A stretch of DNA of 64,000 nt from Azospirillum brasilense. Its GTDB lineage: Bacteria; Pseudomonadota; Alphaproteobacteria; Azospirillales; Azospirillaceae. Position 1 is the first letter of the stretch. Each line of letters opens with the position of its first letter. The DNA lies in assembly GCF_008365405.1 (NCBI RefSeq), contig NZ_QOKV01000010.1, positions 1 to 64,000 of the forward strand, given 5' to 3'. The position numbers were made by a program, and so were the translations under genes. The notes under the pieces are model-generated. The model made no database searches, was not told the DNA's origin, and worked only from the letters and a program-made list of their open reading frames with translations. Shown piece after piece: positions 55,151-63,913 of the stretch.

Positions 55151-55978
55151 TTACGGCGTGCGGCGTGCGGTGCGGTGCGCCGGGATCGGAATGGGCCGGA
55201 GCGCCTGCTCTTCGCGGCGGCTGGCCGACATGTCGATCTCGATGCGGGCCAAGGCCTTGCGCAGCTCGTGCACCGCTTCCGACAGCGTCTGGATCGACGC
55301 TTCGCCCGGCTGTTGGCGCCAACCGCGGTATGCGTTCAGGCAGCCGCGTGCCGTGTCGCGCAGACGCGCCTCGACGGCATCGATCGGCGGAGGGTTGGTG
55401 CCGGCGGGGCGGCTTCCATCCGCGACGGCGGGCTGGGATGCGGGCTGGGCGGGCGTTGCTGTCGGTTGGCCCGCTGCCGGTTGAGCCGGGGCCGGCTGGG
55501 GAGCCGGCTGCGGCTCCGGCCGGTTGAGGCGCAACGTCTCGGTTTGTGCCGGCGCGGACGGCTGAACCGGCGTGGGCTGGGGTGCGGCAACCGGTGTTGC
55601 CGGCGGAGCCGCGTTTTGGGGGGCCTGAGCTGGGGCCGTGGCGCGGCGCGCCAGCTTGGCTGGTGCCGGAGCGTCCGGAGCGGCAACCGGAGCGGGCGGC
55701 GGTTCCTCCGCCAGCGCGTCGCCGGCCGGCGCTTCCGCCGTGGCGTCGCCGGCGGCCTCGGTGGGCGCGCCTTCTTCGACCGGGGCATCCTTGTCGCTGG
55801 CCGCCTCGGCCTTGCGGATGATGTAGGAAATGGCGCTCGGCGTGCATTCGAATTCACGCGCGATTGCCGAAAGGGTTGCGCCGGAACGGTAACGCTCAAG
55901 AATCTGCGGCCATGCCGACTGGGGGATTCGTCCGCGCTTCTTCGGAGCCTCCGGTTCGGACCCGGTTTCTGCGTTCAT
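55151..55978 (-). CDS. HTH-domain protein with Pro/Ala-rich linker
   Basis: An unrecognised protein of about 275 residues from ATG 55978 (an in-frame ATG at 56014 is also possible). The N-terminal 45 residues carry a basic stretch (KKRGRIPQSAWPQILERYRSG) and a resolvase-like HTH (TLSAIAREFECTPSAISYIIRKA). A 130-residue Pro/Ala/Gln-rich disordered linker follows. The C-terminal part has a helical conserved-looking segment (IDAVEARLRDTARGCLNAYRGWRQQ, LSEAVHELRKALARIEIDMS). The layout suggests a DNA-associated regulator or nucleoid protein. Strong terminator downstream. Confidence 0.7.
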   Translation of the reverse strand: MNAETGSEPEAPKKRGRIPQSAWPQILERYRSGATLSAIAREFECTPSAISYIIRKAEAASDKDAPVEEGAPTEAAGDATAEAPAGDALAEEPPPAPVAAPDAPAPAKLARRATAPAQAPQNAAPPATPVAAPQPTPVQPSAPAQTETLRLNRPEPQPAPQPAPAQPAAGQPTATPAQPASQPAVADGSRPAGTNPPPIDAVEARLRDTARGCLNAYRGWRQQPGEASIQTLSEAVHELRKALARIEIDMSASRREEQALRPIPIPAHRTARRTP

Positions 55979-56431
55979 TATGTCGCTCGGTTGCCAAAGT
56001 GAATTTTGAGTCATGCGTACGCTGCTTGGGCCGTATCGCGCGCCTACTGACGCATCGGCACGCGGGCGCGTGCACAAGCATCACGTCAGGAGCCGTTTTT
56101 GCGTGCGATGTTGTCGGTACGGATGAATATCGGGAACTTGCTGGGAAAATGCCAGAAGAACTTTGCGCCACATGGAAAAATTGCGCTTAGGCGGAATGCC
56201 GGAGCCTCAGTCCGAAAGCTGGATTGCCTTGTGGCGGCTGCTTGCGCGGACCGCATAGGAATATCCGCGGGCGAAAATTTTAAAAACTGTATTTCACGAA
56301 CCGGTCGTACAGGAAGCGGTTGCAAAGAGGTTTGAAAAACCATGGCGGTCCGGAATGCGTTGCGGAGCGTTCTGTTGACATGAGGCGCCCATCGCTAAGG
56401 CGCGCGCTGTCCGACTGGCGGAGTTTCCTAC
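55979..56431. other. AT-rich region upstream of the Do-like protease
   Basis: About 450 bp, with AT content well above the neighbours near 56090-56330. It presumably carries the promoters of the HTH gene (minus) and the protease gene (plus). An 85-codon minus frame inside it lacks a ribosome-binding site and family resemblance and is not accepted. I see no RNA gene or operator that I can name. Confidence 0.45.
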
Positions 56432-58069
56432 ATGCCGCATTCCATCGATCGATTCCGGCCCTTGTCCGGCTTCGTCCAGCGCCAAGCCGGATTGATGTCC
56501 GGATTGACGTTTGGATCCGCATCGCGATTGGCGGCGTCCGCCGCGCCCGCGGGTCTTGTCACTGTCCTTCTCGTCTTGGCGGCACCGGCGTTTGCACAGG
56601 ATGCGGGTGGAGCACCACCGGCGCCGGCGGCACCGCCGCTGGCGTCCGCTCTGCCGCCCAACGCTCCCCCGACCTTCGCCGAACTCGCCGAGAAGCAGTT
56701 GGACGCCGTGGTTTTCATATCCACCACCCAGGCGGCGCCGCAGGACGGTCCACAGGCGGGACCGCGCGGACCGGAACGTCCCGGATTTCCGCCCGGTTCG
56801 CCTTTTGAAGAGTTCTTCCGCGAGTTTCGCGACCGCCAGCGCGGCCAGCCGCAACAGCAGCAACAGGCGCCGCGCCCGACCGCGGCGTTGGGGTCCGGCT
56901 TCATCATCGACCCGGCGGGCTTCGTGGTCACCAACAGCCACGTGGTGTCCGAGGCGGCGGAGATTTCCGTCACCATGCACGACGGTACGAAACTGCCCGC
57001 GAAACTCGTCGGCGTGGATGGGCCGACCGATCTTGCGGTCCTCAAGGTCAACAGCAAGAAGCCGTTGGTTTCCGCCCCCTGGGGTGACAGCGAGGCGCTG
57101 CGGGTTGGCGACTGGGTGGTCGCCATCGGCAATCCCTTCGGTCTCGGCGGATCGGTGACGGCGGGAATACTGTCCGCGCGGCAGCGCGACATCCAGCAGG
57201 GGCCGTACGACGACTATTTGCAGACCGACGCCTCGATCAACCGCGGCAATTCCGGCGGGCCGCTCTACAACCTCAACGGCGAGGTGATCGGCATCAACAC
57301 GGCCATCTATTCGCCGACCGGCGGGTCGGTGGGCATCGGCTTCGCCATCCCATCCTCCATCGCACGTCCGGTCATCGAACAGTTGCGCGATCATGGCCAA
57401 GTGCGCCGCGGCTGGCTGGGCGTCCAGGTGCAGGGCGTGACTCCGGACATCGCCGAGAGCCTGGGCATGCAGGAGCCGGCGGGCGCCCTGGTGACCAGCG
57501 TGTCTCCGGATGGCCCGGCCGGAAAGGGCGGCGTCCGCCAAGGCGACGTCATCACCCGTTTCAACGGCGAGTCCATCGAGCAGATGCGCGAACTGCCGCG
57601 TGTCGTCGCGGCGACCAAGATCGGGTCCGCCGTGCCGCTGGAACTGGTGCGCGAGGGCAAGGCCGAAACCCTGACCGTGACGGTGGGCGAGTTGGAGCCG
57701 CAGGAGCAGGTCGCGTTGTCCGGGTCGAGCGGGGCGCCGCGTCCGGAGACGACGGTCGACAGCAAGCAGGTCCTCGGCCTGACCCTGTCGCAACTGACCC
57801 CCGGCCTGCGCGACAGCTTCTCCATCAATCCCGATGTCGACGGCGTGGTGGTGACCGAAGTCGGCGATGCCAGCGCCGCCAGCGAGCGCGGGATCGAGGC
57901 CGGCGACGTCATCGTGGAGGCCGGGCAGGAACCGGTGAAGACACCGGAAGATCTGAACCGTCTGGTCGACGACGCGCGCAGCCAGGGTCGCAAGACCGTG
58001 CTGATGCTGCTCAGCCGCGACGGCGACCTGCGCTACGTGCCGATGCCCATCGAGGACCGCAGGGGCTGA
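56432..58069 (+). CDS. Do/DegP-family periplasmic serine protease
   Basis: A 545-residue HtrA-type protease-chaperone. A long signal region (hydrophobic core about 38-54, cleavage near AFAQ) is followed by the trypsin-like domain with His170 (TNSHVVSE), Asp200 (GPTDLAVLK) and Ser274 (RGNSGGPLYN), and two PDZ domains (about 320-420 and 435-540). A Gln- and Pro-rich loop precedes His170. It degrades or refolds misfolded periplasmic proteins under stress. ATG 56432 has GGAG at nine bases; ATG 56495 (MSGLTFG) is an alternative start for the signal peptide. Confidence 0.95.
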   Translation: MPHSIDRFRPLSGFVQRQAGLMSGLTFGSASRLAASAAPAGLVTVLLVLAAPAFAQDAGGAPPAPAAPPLASALPPNAPPTFAELAEKQLDAVVFISTTQAAPQDGPQAGPRGPERPGFPPGSPFEEFFREFRDRQRGQPQQQQQAPRPTAALGSGFIIDPAGFVVTNSHVVSEAAEISVTMHDGTKLPAKLVGVDGPTDLAVLKVNSKKPLVSAPWGDSEALRVGDWVVAIGNPFGLGGSVTAGILSARQRDIQQGPYDDYLQTDASINRGNSGGPLYNLNGEVIGINTAIYSPTGGSVGIGFAIPSSIARPVIEQLRDHGQVRRGWLGVQVQGVTPDIAESLGMQEPAGALVTSVSPDGPAGKGGVRQGDVITRFNGESIEQMRELPRVVAATKIGSAVPLELVREGKAETLTVTVGELEPQEQVALSGSSGAPRPETTVDSKQVLGLTLSQLTPGLRDSFSINPDVDGVVVTEVGDASAASERGIEAGDVIVEAGQEPVKTPEDLNRLVDDARSQGRKTVLMLLSRDGDLRYVPMPIEDRRG

Positions 58070-58173
58070 GGGCAGCCGGAGGCTGTCCCCAGGGGCTGTC
58101 CCAACCTTTTCCTCTACCGTTTGCCGGGCGGCGGGAGTAATTTGCCCGCCACTTGGCGAATGGGATTAATCCA

Positions 58174-58932
58174 GTGAGCGTAGATTCCGAGGGCCGTCCG
58201 CCCGTGCGGCTGTCGGTCGTGGTTCCGGTCTTCAATGAGGCCGAAAACGTCCTTCCCCTTCTCGAAGAGATCGAACGTGCGCTGTCGCCCGCCGACGTGC
58301 TGGGCCGCGCCTTCGAGGTGATCTATGTGGACGATGGGTCCAGCGACGACACGCTGACGCGCCTCGCGCCCGTGGTCGCCGCGGGTCGTCTGCGGCTGGT
58401 CCGCCATGTCCGCCGGTCCGGGCAGAGCGCGGCCGTGCGCACCGGGGTCAAGGCGGCGCGCGGGGAGTGGATCGCCACCCTCGACGGCGACGGCCAGAAC
58501 GATCCCGCCGACATCCCCGCCCTGTTCGCCCTGGCCGCCAAGGGCGGTCCGGATGCGCCGGTCCTGGTCGGCGGTCTGCGCAAGAAGCGGCAGGACACGC
58601 TGTCCAAGCGGCTGGCCTCGCGCTTCGCGAACGCGGTGCGGCAATCCTTCCTTCAGGACGGCTGCACCGACAGCGGCTGCGGGCTGAAGCTGTTCCGCCG
58701 CGACGCCTTCCTCGATCTGCCCTTCTTCGGGGCGATGCACCGCTTCCTGCCCGCCCTGTTCCGGTCGCACGGGCATCCGGTGGCCTACGTGCCGGTCAAC
58801 CACCGCCCGCGGGAACGCGGCGTGTCCAAATACACCAATTGGCGCCGCGGGCTGATCGGCGTGGTCGATCTGCTGGGCGTCTATTGGCTGAAGCGGCGCA
58901 CCGCGCTGTCGCCCGCGGTCGAAGACCGCTGA
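58174..58932 (+). CDS. DPM1-like polyprenyl-phosphate glycosyltransferase (GT2)
   Basis: A 252-residue membrane-associated GT2 transferase that probably loads a sugar on polyprenyl phosphate. It has LSVVVPVFNEAENV, VIYVDDGSSDDTL, TLDGDGQNDPADI (DXD-type) and the conserved TDSGCGLKLFRRD plus HRFLPALFRSHG. There is no C-terminal membrane anchor pair as in ArnC, so a partner protein may supply it. GTG 58174 is used; TTG 58153 is less likely. It heads an operon with a LAB_N protein and an ArnT-like transferase. Confidence 0.88.
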   Translation: MSVDSEGRPPVRLSVVVPVFNEAENVLPLLEEIERALSPADVLGRAFEVIYVDDGSSDDTLTRLAPVVAAGRLRLVRHVRRSGQSAAVRTGVKAARGEWIATLDGDGQNDPADIPALFALAAKGGPDAPVLVGGLRKKRQDTLSKRLASRFANAVRQSFLQDGCTDSGCGLKLFRRDAFLDLPFFGAMHRFLPALFRSHGHPVAYVPVNHRPRERGVSKYTNWRRGLIGVVDLLGVYWLKRRTALSPAVEDR

Positions 58933-58963
58933 TCCCTCTTCCGTCCGGACCGGTCGCCGCCCG

Positions 58964-59299
58964 ATGCTCGAACGCGCCATCGCCTGGTATCAGAGCCAAA
59001 GCACCGCCGACCTGATCTGGGTCGGCGTCGGTTTTTTTGCGCAGGCGCTCTTCATGATGCGCTTCGTCGTGCAATGGATCGCCAGCGAGCGCGCCCGGCG
59101 CAGCATCGTGCCGGACCTCTTCTGGTATTTCTCCATCGGCGGCGGGGTTCTTCTCTTGGCCTATTCGATCCAGCGGGGTGATCCGGTGTTCATGTTCGGG
59201 CAAGGGCTGGGCCTCATCATCTATTTCCGGAACCTCTATTTCGTCTTGAACAACCGCCGGAACGGCGGGTCGGACGGCAACACGGCGGGCACGCCGTGA
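58964..59299 (+). CDS. LAB_N (lipid A biosynthesis N-terminal) membrane protein
   Basis: A 111-residue protein with three hydrophobic helices and the family motif FFAQALFMMRFVVQWIASERARRSIVPDLFW, YSIGG-type and RNLYFVLNNRR at the end. The domain is also found at the N terminus of LpxB in some bacteria and as free-standing genes in lipid A or LPS modification loci. Its start is 31 bp after the upstream gene; its stop overlaps the next GTG by 4 bp. It probably anchors or assists the DPM1-like transferase. Confidence 0.88.
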   Translation: MLERAIAWYQSQSTADLIWVGVGFFAQALFMMRFVVQWIASERARRSIVPDLFWYFSIGGGVLLLAYSIQRGDPVFMFGQGLGLIIYFRNLYFVLNNRRNGGSDGNTAGTP

Positions 59300-60981
59300 G
59301 CGCGGTGCCGAAGGCCTCGGCCGGCCGCCTGCCGGTCCTGGCCTATCTGGCCCTGGCGGTGCTCAGCGTCCTGCTGTTCCTGCCCGGCTTCTTCGATCTG
59401 CCGCCCTTCGACCGCGACGAGGCGCGCTTCGCCCAGGCGTCCCACCAGATGCTGGAAAGCGGCGACTATGTGGACATCCGCTTCCAGGACGAGGCGCGCC
59501 ACAAGAAGCCGGTGGGCATCTACTGGCTGCAGACCGCGGCGACGCGGCTGGTCGACGGGCCAAGCGGGATGCCGAAGGAAATCTGGACCTTCCGCATCCC
59601 CTCCCTGATCGGGGCGGTGCTGGCGGTGCTGGCGACGGCCTGGACCGGGGCGCGGATGTTCGGCGGCACGGTCGGGTTTCTCGCCGGACTGATGATGGCC
59701 TCCTGCGTCGTGCTGGGCGTCGAGGCGCGCATGGCGAAGACCGACGCGGTGCTGCTCTCGACCATCGTGATCGGGCAGGCGGCGCTGGCCAGCCTCTATC
59801 TGAACCGCCATGCGGAGCGGTCCGGCTGGGCGGCGCCGCTCGCCTTCTGGATCGCCGCGGGCGTGGGCATTCTCATCAAGGGGCCCATCGTCCTGCTGGT
59901 GTCCGGCACGACGGCGCTGGTGCTGGCGGTGCTCGACCGCCGGGCCGGCTGGCTGAAGCGGCTGCGCCCGCTGGTCGGCCTCGCCATCGTGGTCGCCATC
60001 GCGGCGCCCTGGCTGATCGCCATCACGGTCAAGACCAAGGGCGCCTTCTTCGCGGAATCGGTCGGCCACGACATGATGGGCAAGGTGGTCAGCGGGCAGG
60101 AGGCGAAAGGCCTGCCGCCCGGCTATTACCTGGGCACCTTCTGGGTGACCTTCGCGCCTTGGTCCTTCATCGCGCTGCTGGCCGTTCCCTGGGCGTGGCG
60201 CCATCGCAAGGGCACCGGGCCGGTGGCGGACGCCGTGCGCTTCTGCGTCGCCTGGATCATCCCGAGCTGGCTGGTCTTCGAAGCGGTGCCGACCAAGCTG
60301 CTGCACTACACGCTGCCGGTCTTCCCGGCCATCGCCATCCTGACCGCCGCCGCGGCGCGCGAGCATTTCCTGCGCCGTGCCGACGCGCCGCGGTGGGGTC
60401 TGTTCTCGGTCGCCACCGCTCTCGGGGCCATTGGCTTCGGCGCCCTGACGGTCGCGGTCGCGGTGATCCCCTATCTGGTGGACGGGCGCGTCGATCCGGT
60501 GGCGGTCGCCATGCTGCCGGTGGTGCTGGTGCTGTACGCGCTGGCCGTACGCCTGTTCGCCCAGCGTCGCGAGACGTCGGCTTTCTCGGCGGGGTTGGCG
60601 GCGGCGGCGGTGCTGTACGCGGGCACTTATGGTGCGGTCCTGCCGGGCATCGACGGCGTGTGGATCAGCCGGCAGGCCGCGCGGACGGTCGCGGCGGTGC
60701 GCCCCTGCACGGACAGCGTGGTCGCCTCCGCCGGCTATTCGGAACCGAGCCTCGTCTTCCTGCTGGGAACCGACACGCGCCTGACCCATGGAACGGGCGC
60801 CGCCGCTCATCTGGCGGAGAACCCGTCCTGCGGGCTGGCTCTGGTGACGGACCGGGAGGAGGCGCAGTTCCGCGCCGCTCTGAAGGGGGCGGAGCCGGAG
60901 CCGCTCGGCCGCTTCACCGGCTTCAACTACAACACCGGCAAGCGGCTGACCCTGACGCTTTATGGTGCGCCGCGCCCCTGA
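59296..60981 (+). CDS. ArnT-like glycosyltransferase (GT-C fold)
   Basis: A 561-residue polytopic membrane protein of the ArnT/PMT group, which transfers sugars from polyprenyl phosphate to lipid A or other periplasmic acceptors. The first periplasmic loop contains the catalytic-type FDRDEARFAQASHQM and KKPVGIYWLQ. At least ten hydrophobic helices follow, with a soluble C-terminal tail. GTG 59296 overlaps the LAB_N stop by 4 bp. With the two preceding genes it forms a compact lipid-linked sugar pathway; 4-amino-arabinose, galacturonic acid or mannose are all possible. Confidence 0.9.
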   Translation: MSAVPKASAGRLPVLAYLALAVLSVLLFLPGFFDLPPFDRDEARFAQASHQMLESGDYVDIRFQDEARHKKPVGIYWLQTAATRLVDGPSGMPKEIWTFRIPSLIGAVLAVLATAWTGARMFGGTVGFLAGLMMASCVVLGVEARMAKTDAVLLSTIVIGQAALASLYLNRHAERSGWAAPLAFWIAAGVGILIKGPIVLLVSGTTALVLAVLDRRAGWLKRLRPLVGLAIVVAIAAPWLIAITVKTKGAFFAESVGHDMMGKVVSGQEAKGLPPGYYLGTFWVTFAPWSFIALLAVPWAWRHRKGTGPVADAVRFCVAWIIPSWLVFEAVPTKLLHYTLPVFPAIAILTAAAAREHFLRRADAPRWGLFSVATALGAIGFGALTVAVAVIPYLVDGRVDPVAVAMLPVVLVLYALAVRLFAQRRETSAFSAGLAAAAVLYAGTYGAVLPGIDGVWISRQAARTVAAVRPCTDSVVASAGYSEPSLVFLLGTDTRLTHGTGAAAHLAENPSCGLALVTDREEAQFRAALKGAEPEPLGRFTGFNYNTGKRLTLTLYGAPRP

Positions 60982-61123
60982 ACATGCCGGAATGGGGTGT
61001 CCTCCGGCTAGAGGTTGCCGAATGGGGGTGCGGGCTGAGTAACCCGCCTCCTCCCTGGACATGCGCGGCCGCATCCGGCGGAATCCGTCCTCCACACGCA
61101 AAAGGATGGAAGGCCGCCGTGTC

Positions 61124-61519
61124 ATGCTTCGAACGATGACTGTAGCGACCCTCGCGGTGCTGGCCTTTGCCGCACCCGCCGAAGCGCAGAGGCAGGAATA
61201 CCCCTCCTGGGTGTATGAGGAGATGGTCCCGACCGGCCCTCACATGCGCCGCATGGAAGAGGCCCAACCGATTCCCGGGGCGCGGCCGTCCCATTGGGGC
61301 GCCATGGGCAACGGCGAGCAGTTCCGCGCCGGCTCGCGCGGCTACGGCACCGATCCGGCCCGCGCCACCCCCTCCTACTCCCGGACCAACTCGCTGACGC
61401 CCCCGGTCCGCGACGGGCGCGGCGCGGCAACGGCGGCTCGGCGTGGCGGTGGCGGCGACAATGTGCCGGGCACCCCGCGCGAGGTGACGCTCAATCCGGA
61501 ATACACCTTCGAGCGGTAG
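61124..61519 (+). CDS. Small secreted hypothetical protein
   Basis: A 131-residue protein, not recognised. It begins with a signal peptide (MLRTMTVATLAVLAFAAPAEA-Q), then a Glu/Pro/Tyr-rich segment (YPSWVYEEMVPTGPHMRRMEEAQ) and a disordered Gly/Ser/Arg-rich remainder ending PREVTLNPEYTFER. ATG 61124 is chosen because the signal peptide starts there; ATG 61106 is also in frame. The last 29 bp overlap the 3' end of the convergent ROK gene. Function is unknown. Confidence 0.65.
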   Translation: MLRTMTVATLAVLAFAAPAEAQRQEYPSWVYEEMVPTGPHMRRMEEAQPIPGARPSHWGAMGNGEQFRAGSRGYGTDPARATPSYSRTNSLTPPVRDGRGAATAARRGGGGDNVPGTPREVTLNPEYTFER

Positions 61520-62459
61520 CCGCGGCCTCCTCGGGCCGCCACAGCCAGGCAGCCCCCCGAACCCCGCTCGAATCGCCGTGGACGGCGCGGCGGACCGGGG
61601 TGTCCACGCTGTCCGAGAAGGTCCAGCGGGCGATGGCCGGGGGAAGGGCGGTGTAGAGGAACTCCAGGTTCGACAGCCCGCCGCCCAGCACGATCACGTC
61701 CGGGTCCAGGACATTGACGATCCCCGCCAGCCCGCGCCCCAGCCGGTCGACCAGCCGGCCGAGGGTGGCGCGGGCGGCGGCGCCGCCGCGCTCCGCCTGC
61801 GCGGCGATGGCCTCCACCGTCAGGTCCGCCCCGGCGATCCGGCGGTGGTCGGCGGCGACCGCGGGGCCGGACACGAAGGTCTCCAGGCAGCCTGACTTGC
61901 CGCAGTAGCAGGTCGGTCCGGGCCGCTCCTCGTCGGTGGGCCAGGGCAGGGGGTTGTGCCCCCACTCGCCGCCGATGGCGTTGCGGCCGCCCAGCGGACG
62001 GCCGTCCACGACGATTCCCGCCCCGCAGCCGGTGCCGAGAATCGCCGCGAAGACGACGCCGCAGCCGGCCCCGGCCCCATCCGCCGCCTCCGACACCGCC
62101 AGACAGTTGGCGTCGTTCTCGATCCGCACCGGCCGCTCGAGCGCCGCGGCGAGATCGCGGTCGAAGGCCTTGCCGATCAGCCAGGTCGAATTGGCGTTCT
62201 TCACCAGCCCGGTCGCCGGGGAGATGGTGCCGGGAATGCCGACCCCGACGGTGGCGTCCGCCGATCCCGTCGCGCGCTCCAGTTGCGCCACCAGATCGGC
62301 GATGGTCCGCACCGTCGCGTCGTAGTCGCCGCGTGGTGTAGGGACGCGGAAGCGGGCGCGCTCCTCTCCGGCCGCGCCGAGCGCGATCCCTTCCGTCTTT
62401 GTGCCGCCGAGGTCGATGCCGATGCGGATGAGCGAAGGAGGAAGGTCGGTGCGCTTCAT
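61491..62459 (-). CDS. ROK-family sugar kinase (fructokinase/glucokinase-like)
   Basis: A 322-residue ROK kinase with the ATP-binding GIDLGGTKTEG near the N terminus, catalytic Asp116 (IENDANCLA), the ROK His168 in GGEWGHNPL and a zinc-binding CX1CGX2GCXE motif (Cys184, Cys186, Cys191 in TCYCGKSGCLE). This matches the fructokinase/Mak-like subgroup, so phosphorylation of fructose, glucose or mannose is likely; the exact sugar is unknown. Its 3' end overlaps the convergent secreted-protein gene by 29 bp. Confidence 0.92.
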   Translation of the reverse strand: MKRTDLPPSLIRIGIDLGGTKTEGIALGAAGEERARFRVPTPRGDYDATVRTIADLVAQLERATGSADATVGVGIPGTISPATGLVKNANSTWLIGKAFDRDLAAALERPVRIENDANCLAVSEAADGAGAGCGVVFAAILGTGCGAGIVVDGRPLGGRNAIGGEWGHNPLPWPTDEERPGPTCYCGKSGCLETFVSGPAVAADHRRIAGADLTVEAIAAQAERGGAAARATLGRLVDRLGRGLAGIVNVLDPDVIVLGGGLSNLEFLYTALPPAIARWTFSDSVDTPVRRAVHGDSSGVRGAAWLWRPEEAAATARRCIPD

Positions 62460-62717
62460 GGGGAAAATTGCCCTGATGTGTGGCCCGCGTCACAGACGGA
62501 CGCCGGGACTGTTGCAATACTGGGAAAGACCGGCGACCCGCAAGCCAAGCAACCATCCGACCTCTCTGGCGACTCTCGCGCCACAGGCTGGGACAAATGG
62601 TCTTTGCTCCGGCGATATGGGTTGACCGTCTGTCGGGATCTTGTAGAACCAGCGAAGGAGAGGGCGTGATCCGTCGGATTCCGCCCGTCAATCAGGGCCA
62701 CCGGAGCCGGACCAACG

Positions 62718-63512
62718 ATGAATCGCCAGCGCGCCGCCCATCGCATTCCTTCCTTCACCTTGCGCAGCGCCGCCGCCGTCGGCCTCGCCGTGCTGTTCGC
62801 CGGCACCGCGCTGCCGGCCGTCGCCAAGGAGGCGGCGAAGCCGGCTGCTGAAAAAACGGCTGCGAAGGCCACCGCGAAGCCGGCCGCCGCGAAAAGCACG
62901 GCTGCCAAGAGCGCCGCGACCAAGCCCGGCGCCTGCTACAGCCGCGCGGAGCATGCCGCGGAGCAGACCATCCGCATGCACACCGAGATGATGGTGGTCG
63001 GGCTGACCTGCCAGCAGGTGAATCCGGACAAGAAGCCGTTCAACCTGTACCAGGACTTCACCATCAAGAACCGCTCGCTGATCTCCAATTCGGAAGCGTC
63101 GATGATCGACCACTTCCGCAAGAAGGGCGGCGGCAACGCGACGCGGCAGTTCGACATGTTCCGCACCGAGCTGGCGAACGAGGTCAGCCGCCGCGCCGCG
63201 GTGATCGGCACCGGGCTCTATTGCGCCAACTTCGTGGACCGTTCCAAAGCGGCCATGGACCTGACGGCGGACGACATCCGCGTCCTGACCGGCGATGAAA
63301 AAAGCGCCGGCCTGATGCATTTGTCGTCAAAGCCGCTGTGCGACGTTCAGGTCGTCAGCAACCCGGACGTGAATTACGACGTCGCCCAGGCCCCGGCCTC
63401 GCGCGGCGGCAGCGCGGCGGCGCCGTCCAAGTCGACCGGCAAGGCGACGGCCAAGGCCCCCGGAAAGCCCAAGGCCCCGGCGAAGACCCAGGTGGTCTCC
63501 GCCAAGCGCTGA
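62718..63512 (+). CDS. Secreted Ala/Lys-rich hypothetical protein
   Basis: A 264-residue protein with a signal peptide (about 1-36, ending PAVA-K), a Lys/Ala-rich stretch (histone-H1-like, KAAAKSTAAKSAATKP) to about residue 70, and a compact core (about 72-215) with four cysteines. A second Ala/Lys/Pro-rich tail (about 225-264) completes it. The core (CYSRAEHAAEQTIRMHTEMMVVGLTC, FRTELANEVSRRAA) is not a family I can name. Basic low-complexity tails may bind LPS or peptidoglycan. It is followed by a strong terminator. Confidence 0.75.
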   Translation: MNRQRAAHRIPSFTLRSAAAVGLAVLFAGTALPAVAKEAAKPAAEKTAAKATAKPAAAKSTAAKSAATKPGACYSRAEHAAEQTIRMHTEMMVVGLTCQQVNPDKKPFNLYQDFTIKNRSLISNSEASMIDHFRKKGGGNATRQFDMFRTELANEVSRRAAVIGTGLYCANFVDRSKAAMDLTADDIRVLTGDEKSAGLMHLSSKPLCDVQVVSNPDVNYDVAQAPASRGGSAAAPSKSTGKATAKAPGKPKAPAKTQVVSAKR

Positions 63513-63913
63513 CCGGCCAGTATCGATGGTGATGCCGGAGGTCATAGGCGATCCGGCATCATGCATCGCAGCAGTGGCACAGTTGTTGCGAAGCCCTCTT
63601 CACCATGGTGGAGAGGGCTTTTTTCATGCGATGCATTCGCTATGGTAGAAGGCAAGCGCAAACTTCACGGAACTGACATGAATCGATATTGCAAATTCTC
63701 GGAAAATTGGTATTACCGCATATAGAGTGCGGGTTTGCCCTCTTGCTCTGTTGAGAGCCGCTGGGCTAACGTTCCGCTCACACAACAATCTTGGCCCCGC
63801 GCTCAAGAGCCCGGGTAAGCCAATTCGGGGAGTGGCACTTCACGTGACTGGTGTACGAGCGCGCTTGTCTCGCTCGCCGAAGCCTGCGCATCGCGCCGAG
63901 GCGAGGTAAGACA
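63513..63913. other. Non-coding region upstream of the LivH-like gene
   Basis: About 400 bp without an accepted gene. It holds the terminator at 63591-63624, then a markedly AT-rich stretch (about 63640-63725) that likely carries the promoter of the branched-chain amino acid transporter operon, and a GC-rich leader. A short TTGGTATTACCG site (63708-63719) resembles, but does not match, the palindromes noted elsewhere. Confidence 0.45.
63591..63624 (+). terminator. Strong intrinsic terminator
   Basis: AAGCCCTCTTCACC (63591-63604) pairs with GGTGGAGAGGGCTT (63607-63620) with a single G-T wobble, followed by TTTTTT. It lies 78 bp downstream of the secreted-protein stop codon. Confidence 0.9.

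Noticed and set aside
56086-56343. An 85-codon minus frame in the gap before the Do-like protease
   Set aside because: No ribosome-binding site, no family resemblance, and it lies in an AT-rich promoter-like region.
63708-63719. TTGGTATTACCG as another GntR-type palindrome before livH
   Set aside because: The spacing is odd-length and does not match the TGGYATRCCA class.
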